Assembly: GCA_051747425.1 (NCBI GenBank)
Contig: JBNJGD010000034.1
Span: 1-8,726 of the forward strand
Reading direction: 5' to 3'
DNA length: 8,726 nucleotides
From: HTCC5015 sp051747425
GTDB taxonomy: Bacteria > Pseudomonadota > Gammaproteobacteria > HTCC5015
The notes under the pieces are model-generated. The model was not told the DNA's origin and did no database searches. It saw nothing but the letters and a program-made list of their open reading frames with translations. Both the position numbers and the translations under genes were made by a program. The first letter of the stretch is position 1. Each line of letters opens with the position of its first letter. This document shows positions 6,426-8,726 of this stretch, piece after piece.

Positions 6426-8102
6426 CTAGCTCTGGCGGCTCAGACTGAAGCAAACCATCCCCTGTAAATTGGTTTCGAGAATCAACTGGTAACCCTGTTG
6501 TTGAGCCAGTGTAGCGGCCTGGTAGAGCCCAACTCCCAGGCCGAATTCTGACGGTACCGGTTCGCTCATCAGGCCGATAACCTTGTCCTCGGGCACCGGG
6601 GCGCCATTGTCGTGGACGCTGAATACCACCCCGTCGGCACTGGCAGTGACACTGGCAAAAATTTCCAGGTCGCGCTTTTCCAGACGCTTGTTGCGGGCAT
6701 TCTCCAGAAGGTTCTCCGCCACGGTGTCGAAGAGTTCAGAGGGAATACTGCAATCGATTTCAATATCGGCTTCAAAGTGCACATCGCGCCCTTTGTAACT
6801 GCGTTGCAGGCGCTCCCACCACTCCACTACGGACAAGTCGCGTTCGCGTTGACCCTGGCTGGGCTCGCTGAGTTTGCGCAGCGTGGTTCCAAGCCGTTCG
6901 TTGATGGCCGGCATTTGCTTGAGGAACAGGCGGTGAAAGGCCTCGGGATCCTGGGTGTTCTGACCCGCTGCGGCCAGGGTTTGCAAGCCCTGTAGCAGGT
7001 TCTTGATATCGTGGGTCAGACGCGCCCCGGTTTCATAGACCGCCTGCACATGGGTGCGGTGAGCCAGGGAGCGCTCGCGCTTAATGCCGTGATAGAAGTG
7101 CGTCAGCATATGCACGAGCAGGCGAGCGTGCATGGCCAGAGCTCCGCGCAACTCCTGTTCAGCATAGAGAGTGGCGCTGAGGTCGGCGATTTCCACCTCA
7201 AGGGCATGGCCCTGCAATTCGCCCACTTCACCCCTGCCTGAAGCCGCCTGCCACTCAATCCCCGACAGCCAGTCGAGTTGCTGCATTTCGTGGAAGCAGG
7301 TTTCCAGATACTGGGCGGGAGACTGGCTGCCCTTGGCCAGAGCGGAGAATTTGACCAGCAGGGTTTCAAAGGGGGAGCCGAGAATCAGCAGATAGCGATT
7401 CCAGAAGAAAGAGAGGACTTCAGTGCCGGCAAAGCGGCGCCAGCCAAAATTAATCAATATGGCAATGCCGGTCACTACGGCGATTGCACTGAGCAGGGAC
7501 TCGAAATAATTGAGGTCGCTGTAGTGGTAGGTGATGACGCTGGCCATGGCCACCGAAGTGAGCACCTGGAAAAACAGCAGACTGAGGATAATGTCCGACT
7601 GGCGCAGATTGCGGTGTTTTCGAGGCTGAGCCAGCAGGGCCAGCAAGGCCAACAGGAGAACACTCAGCAGACTGCCGCCGAGATTGAAGCCGTTGGGCAG
7701 CTCCAGATCGAAACTGGCCGGCACCAGAGCCAGGAACAGGATAACCGACAATACCGTCATCACGATGGCCTGGGCCACTTTCTCGCGGGTGCGGGCAAAG
7801 GGCTCACCGGCGACCATACTGGCGATTGCAGCCACCCAGACGCTGATGATCACGGGGTGACAGGCCAGGGAAATCAGAGCGCTGACAAACAGCATCAGGA
7901 GACCGGGCGCACGGCGCAGCTGCAGCTCTCCCAGCCAGAATGGAAGCCAGAGTGTGATCAGAACGGCATGCAGAAAAAACAAGCCGCGTTCAATCCAGGG
8001 CCCCTCCAGCCAACCCCAGGCCAGGGCAATCAGCGGCAACAGTCCCAGGGCCAGAAACGAATTGCGCCAGGGCGAGGCATAGAAGCGGGATAAACGACTC
8101 AC
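6426..8102 (-). CDS. multi-pass membrane sensor histidine kinase (orphan, PrsK-like architecture)
   Basis: This 558-residue kinase would autophosphorylate on His and pass phosphate to a response regulator, but no regulator gene lies beside it. The N-terminal half (about 15-220) holds roughly seven to eight hydrophobic helices. It is followed by a soluble linker (about 235-340) that could be a weak GAF-like sensor domain. The kinase core has the H-box GARLTHDIKNLLQGL with His364, the N-box ENLLENARNKR (463-473), the G1 box VHDNGAPVP (496-504) and the G2 box EFGLGVGLYQAA (519-530), so ATP binding and phosphotransfer look intact. Multi-TM, GAF-like and HATPase parts in this order, with a THD(I/L)KN H-box, recall PrsK, the kinase paired with a sigma-54 activator (PrsR) in PEP-CTERM/exosortase systems; this resemblance is tentative. 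The start is GTG, with AAAGG eight bases upstream. It is convergent with gpsA, and a sigma-54 promoter lies behind it. Confidence 0.88.
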   Translation of the reverse strand: MSRLSRFYASPWRNSFLALGLLPLIALAWGWLEGPWIERGLFFLHAVLITLWLPFWLGELQLRRAPGLLMLFVSALISLACHPVIISVWVAAIASMVAGEPFARTREKVAQAIVMTVLSVILFLALVPASFDLELPNGFNLGGSLLSVLLLALLALLAQPRKHRNLRQSDIILSLLFFQVLTSVAMASVITYHYSDLNYFESLLSAIAVVTGIAILINFGWRRFAGTEVLSFFWNRYLLILGSPFETLLVKFSALAKGSQSPAQYLETCFHEMQQLDWLSGIEWQAASGRGEVGELQGHALEVEIADLSATLYAEQELRGALAMHARLLVHMLTHFYHGIKRERSLAHRTHVQAVYETGARLTHDIKNLLQGLQTLAAAGQNTQDPEAFHRLFLKQMPAINERLGTTLRKLSEPSQGQRERDLSVVEWWERLQRSYKGRDVHFEADIEIDCSIPSELFDTVAENLLENARNKRLEKRDLEIFASVTASADGVVFSVHDNGAPVPEDKVIGLMSEPVPSEFGLGVGLYQAATLAQQQGYQLILETNLQGMVCFSLSRQS

Positions 8103-8142
8103 GCGAGGAACCTTTGGGTAATTGTCTTTTGCTGGAGGTTAC

Positions 8143-8156
8143 CACAGGGGCCTGTG
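8143..8156. repeat. perfect 14-bp inverted repeat in the kinase leader
   Basis: CACAGG and CCTGTG flank a GG centre, 41-54 bases upstream of the GTG start of the histidine kinase. The element could be an operator for the kinase gene or a short leader hairpin. I found no clear sigma-70 promoter to position it against. Confidence 0.4.
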
Positions 8157-8184
8157 TTCGCGATTCGCCAATGGATTTGGGCAA

Positions 8185-8224
8185 ATTTCGTCAAACTGTC
8201 GTTATTTCGTCGTTATGGCGAAAT
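8185..8224. promoter_or_regulatory. candidate upstream activator site (direct and inverted repeats)
   Basis: GTCGTTA occurs at 8198-8204 and 8209-8215, exactly 11 bp apart (one helical turn). ATTTCGTC occurs at 8185-8192 and 8204-8211. ATTTCG (8204-8209) and CGAAAT (8219-8224) form an inverted repeat with a nine-base spacer. The cluster lies about 138-177 bp upstream of the predicted sigma-54 start site at about 8362, the usual distance for an NtrC-type enhancer. It also lies 83-122 bp upstream of the divergent kinase gene, so one regulator could act on both. The assignment rests on repeat structure and position; I do not recognise the motif. Confidence 0.5.
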
Positions 8225-8280
8225 ATAGTCGCGGAGCCGGAAGGGCATGAACAACCGGCAAAAGCTTGGCGATAAAGTTG

Positions 8281-8293
8281 TAAACTATTGATT
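8281..8293 (-). promoter_or_regulatory. IHF binding site (perfect consensus match)
   Basis: On the minus strand the bases read AATCAATAGTTTA, which fits the IHF consensus WATCAANNNNTTR at every fixed position. It lies in an AT-rich stretch, as functional IHF sites often do. The site is centred about 75 bp upstream of the predicted sigma-54 start, between the candidate enhancer and the promoter. This is the standard position for IHF to bend DNA and bring a bound activator to sigma-54 polymerase. Confidence 0.65.
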
Positions 8294-8334
8294 TATATTG
8301 GAATTAATAAAATAAAGAGGCCGCTTGTAAAAAG

Positions 8335-8351
8335 TTGGCACGGCATCTGCA
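8335..8351 (+). promoter_or_regulatory. sigma-54 (RpoN) -24/-12 promoter
   Basis: TTGGCACGGCATCTGCA matches the RpoN consensus YTGGCACGRNNNTTGCW at every defined position except one (C for the first T of TTGC). The invariant GG (8337-8338) and GC (8349-8350) are ten bases apart, as required. Transcription would begin about 12 bases after the GC, at 8361-8363. No plus-strand protein gene lies downstream in the window, and a strong terminator follows within about 100 bp. Confidence 0.82.
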
Positions 8352-8360
8352 GTATTCCAG

Positions 8361-8467
8361 GTGCAAGCCAGAACCGCATGGGGAGCTAGGCTTAAGCAAG
8401 AAGCCTTAACTGTGCAAATAAAATAAAAATAATAATATTCTGGGGCCTTCGGGCCCCTTGTTTTTTT
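8361..8467 (+). ncRNA. candidate sigma-54-dependent small RNA, about 107 nt, family not recognised
   Basis: A complete transcription unit is visible: sigma-54 promoter at 8335-8351, predicted 5' end at 8361-8363, and an intrinsic terminator ending at about 8467. No credible protein is encoded: the ATG at 8378 reaches a stop after three codons, and the GTG-led frame at 8361 has no ribosome-binding site. The RNA would have an unpaired 5' part (GTGCAAGCCAGAACCGC), a hairpin with arms AGGCTT (8388-8393) and AAGCCT (8401-8406) around a seven-base loop, an A-rich tract (8416-8439), then the terminator stem and U-rich tail. In the tract, 8425-8436 reads as four ARN triplets (the Hfq distal-face motif), and 8428-8435 is AAUAAUAA, the form of Hfq/Crc target motifs. 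A long U tail also suits Hfq. It is not a Qrr RNA (the conserved Qrr core is absent) and is much shorter than CrcZ. Function and targets are unknown. Confidence 0.68.
8442..8467 (+). terminator. strong intrinsic terminator, possibly bidirectional
   Basis: GGGGCC (8442-8447), the stable tetraloop TTCG (8448-8451) and GGCCCC (8452-8457) form a perfect six-bp GC stem. On the plus strand TTGTTTTTTT (8458-8467) follows directly, a textbook Rho-independent terminator, although no plus-strand protein gene precedes it. On the minus strand the same stem is followed by an AT-rich run containing several T-tracts, so it may also end trmL transcription. The stem begins nine bases after the trmL stop codon on that strand. 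Confidence 0.9.
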
Positions 8468-8726
8468 ACCCCCCTCCTTTGAAATCCAGTTGCCGCCAGG
8501 CCTCGTAGGCGACAATGGCCACACTGTTGGACAAATTCAGGCTGCGGCTGTGCTCGCCCATGGGCAGGCGCAGGCGCTGCTCCCCGGGCAGTGACGCCAG
8601 CACCTCGTCGGGCAGGCCCCGGGTTTCCGGGCCAAAGAGCAGTACATCGCCCTCGGCGAAGCGGGCGTCGCTGTAGCGCTGGCCACCGCGGGTGGACAGG
8701 GCAAATACGCGTGCCCTCCCCTCGCC
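8466..8726 (-). CDS. trmL: tRNA (cytidine(34)-2'-O)-methyltransferase TrmL, C-terminal part (cut by window edge)
   Basis: TrmL is a SPOUT-class enzyme that methylates the ribose of the wobble base C34/U34 in tRNA-Leu isoacceptors, using S-adenosylmethionine. The last 86 residues are present; the N-terminal half lies beyond the right edge. The fragment carries the SPOUT knot motifs LLFGPETRGLP (29-39) and LRLPMGEHSRSLNLSNSVAIVAYEAWRQL (52-80), closely matching the E. coli C-terminal half (FGPETRGLP, SRSMNLSNAV, VYEAWRQLG). These bind the cofactor and form the dimer interface. The end, DFKGGG, is shorter than the E. coli tail. In E. coli, trmL follows gpsA-cysE; here a kinase and an sRNA-like unit stand between gpsA and trmL, and the gene points the other way. 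The minus-strand terminator stem lies directly downstream. Confidence 0.93.
   Translation of the reverse strand, partial: GEGRARVFALSTRGGQRYSDARFAEGDVLLFGPETRGLPDEVLASLPGEQRLRLPMGEHSRSLNLSNSVAIVAYEAWRQLDFKGGG

Noticed and set aside
7278..8093. 271-codon plus-strand open frame rich in Gln and Gly, antisense to the kinase
   Set aside because: The composition is what the complement of hydrophobic Leu/Val-rich membrane helices gives; there is no ribosome-binding site and no domain.
8288..8316. TTGATT-N17-AATAAA as a sigma-70 promoter for the plus-strand RNA
   Set aside because: Both hexamers are weak, it overlaps the IHF match, and chance matches are expected in this AT-rich stretch; the sigma-54 site is far stronger.
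8361..8426. Short GTG-led frame of 21 codons within the candidate sRNA
   Set aside because: It starts at the predicted 5' end, so it has no ribosome-binding site; a coding role is unlikely.
8361..8467. Identity with Vibrio Qrr sRNAs (also sigma-54-dependent and about 100 nt)
   Set aside because: The conserved Qrr core sequence is absent and no luxO-like gene is adjacent in the window.
8285..8524. 79-codon minus-strand open frame overlapping the sRNA region and the end of trmL
   Set aside because: It overlaps trmL in another frame, crosses the terminator hairpin, and encodes no recognisable features.

Overview
The window (8,726 bp, GC-rich apart from one AT-rich intergenic stretch) looks like core chromosome of a Gram-negative gammaproteobacterium. 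SecB, an EnvC-type amidase activator, GpsA, TrmL and a YibQ-type deacetylase are all close in sequence to their enterobacterial counterparts. The envC-ctpA-yibQ order suggests a marine, Cellvibrionales- or Pseudomonas-like lineage, but I cannot name the genus.

Region by region. (1) Positions 1-4432, minus strand: envC, ctpA and yibQ form a cell-envelope cluster (activation of septal peptidoglycan amidases, a periplasmic C-terminal-processing protease, and a periplasmic deacetylase-like protein). It is followed by prpB, the methylisocitrate lyase of propionate catabolism. Inverted repeats lie on both sides of prpB. (2) Positions 4411-4456: a compact divergent promoter. Its two -10 elements lie in one 12-bp palindrome, and it serves envC on the minus strand and a rhodanese-secB-gpsA operon on the plus strand. 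(3) Positions 4478-6413, plus strand: a membrane-anchored rhodanese (YibN-like), the export chaperone SecB and glycerol-3-phosphate dehydrogenase GpsA, tightly packed. The glutaredoxin (grxC) usually found between yibN and secB is absent, as is the phosphoglycerate mutase often found next to envC. (4) Positions 6426-8102, minus strand: an orphan multi-pass membrane sensor histidine kinase, convergent with gpsA. (5) Positions 8103-8465: an intergenic region without protein genes. (6) Positions 8466-8726, minus strand: the C-terminal part of trmL, cut by the window edge.

The most interesting part is region 5. In order along the plus strand it contains a cluster of direct and inverted repeats (8185-8224), a perfect match to the IHF consensus (8281-8293), a near-perfect sigma-54 -24/-12 promoter (8335-8351), an approximately 107-nt stretch with no credible ORF, and a strong intrinsic terminator with a T-rich tail (8442-8467). 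The short transcript would carry a small hairpin and an A-rich tract of the type bound by Hfq (and Hfq/Crc). This is the full layout of an enhancer-dependent, sigma-54-controlled small RNA gene, placed beside a sensor kinase that has no response regulator in the window. I do not recognise the RNA as a known family. I propose it as an undescribed sigma-54-dependent sRNA, possibly under the control of the neighbouring kinase through an NtrC-family regulator encoded elsewhere.
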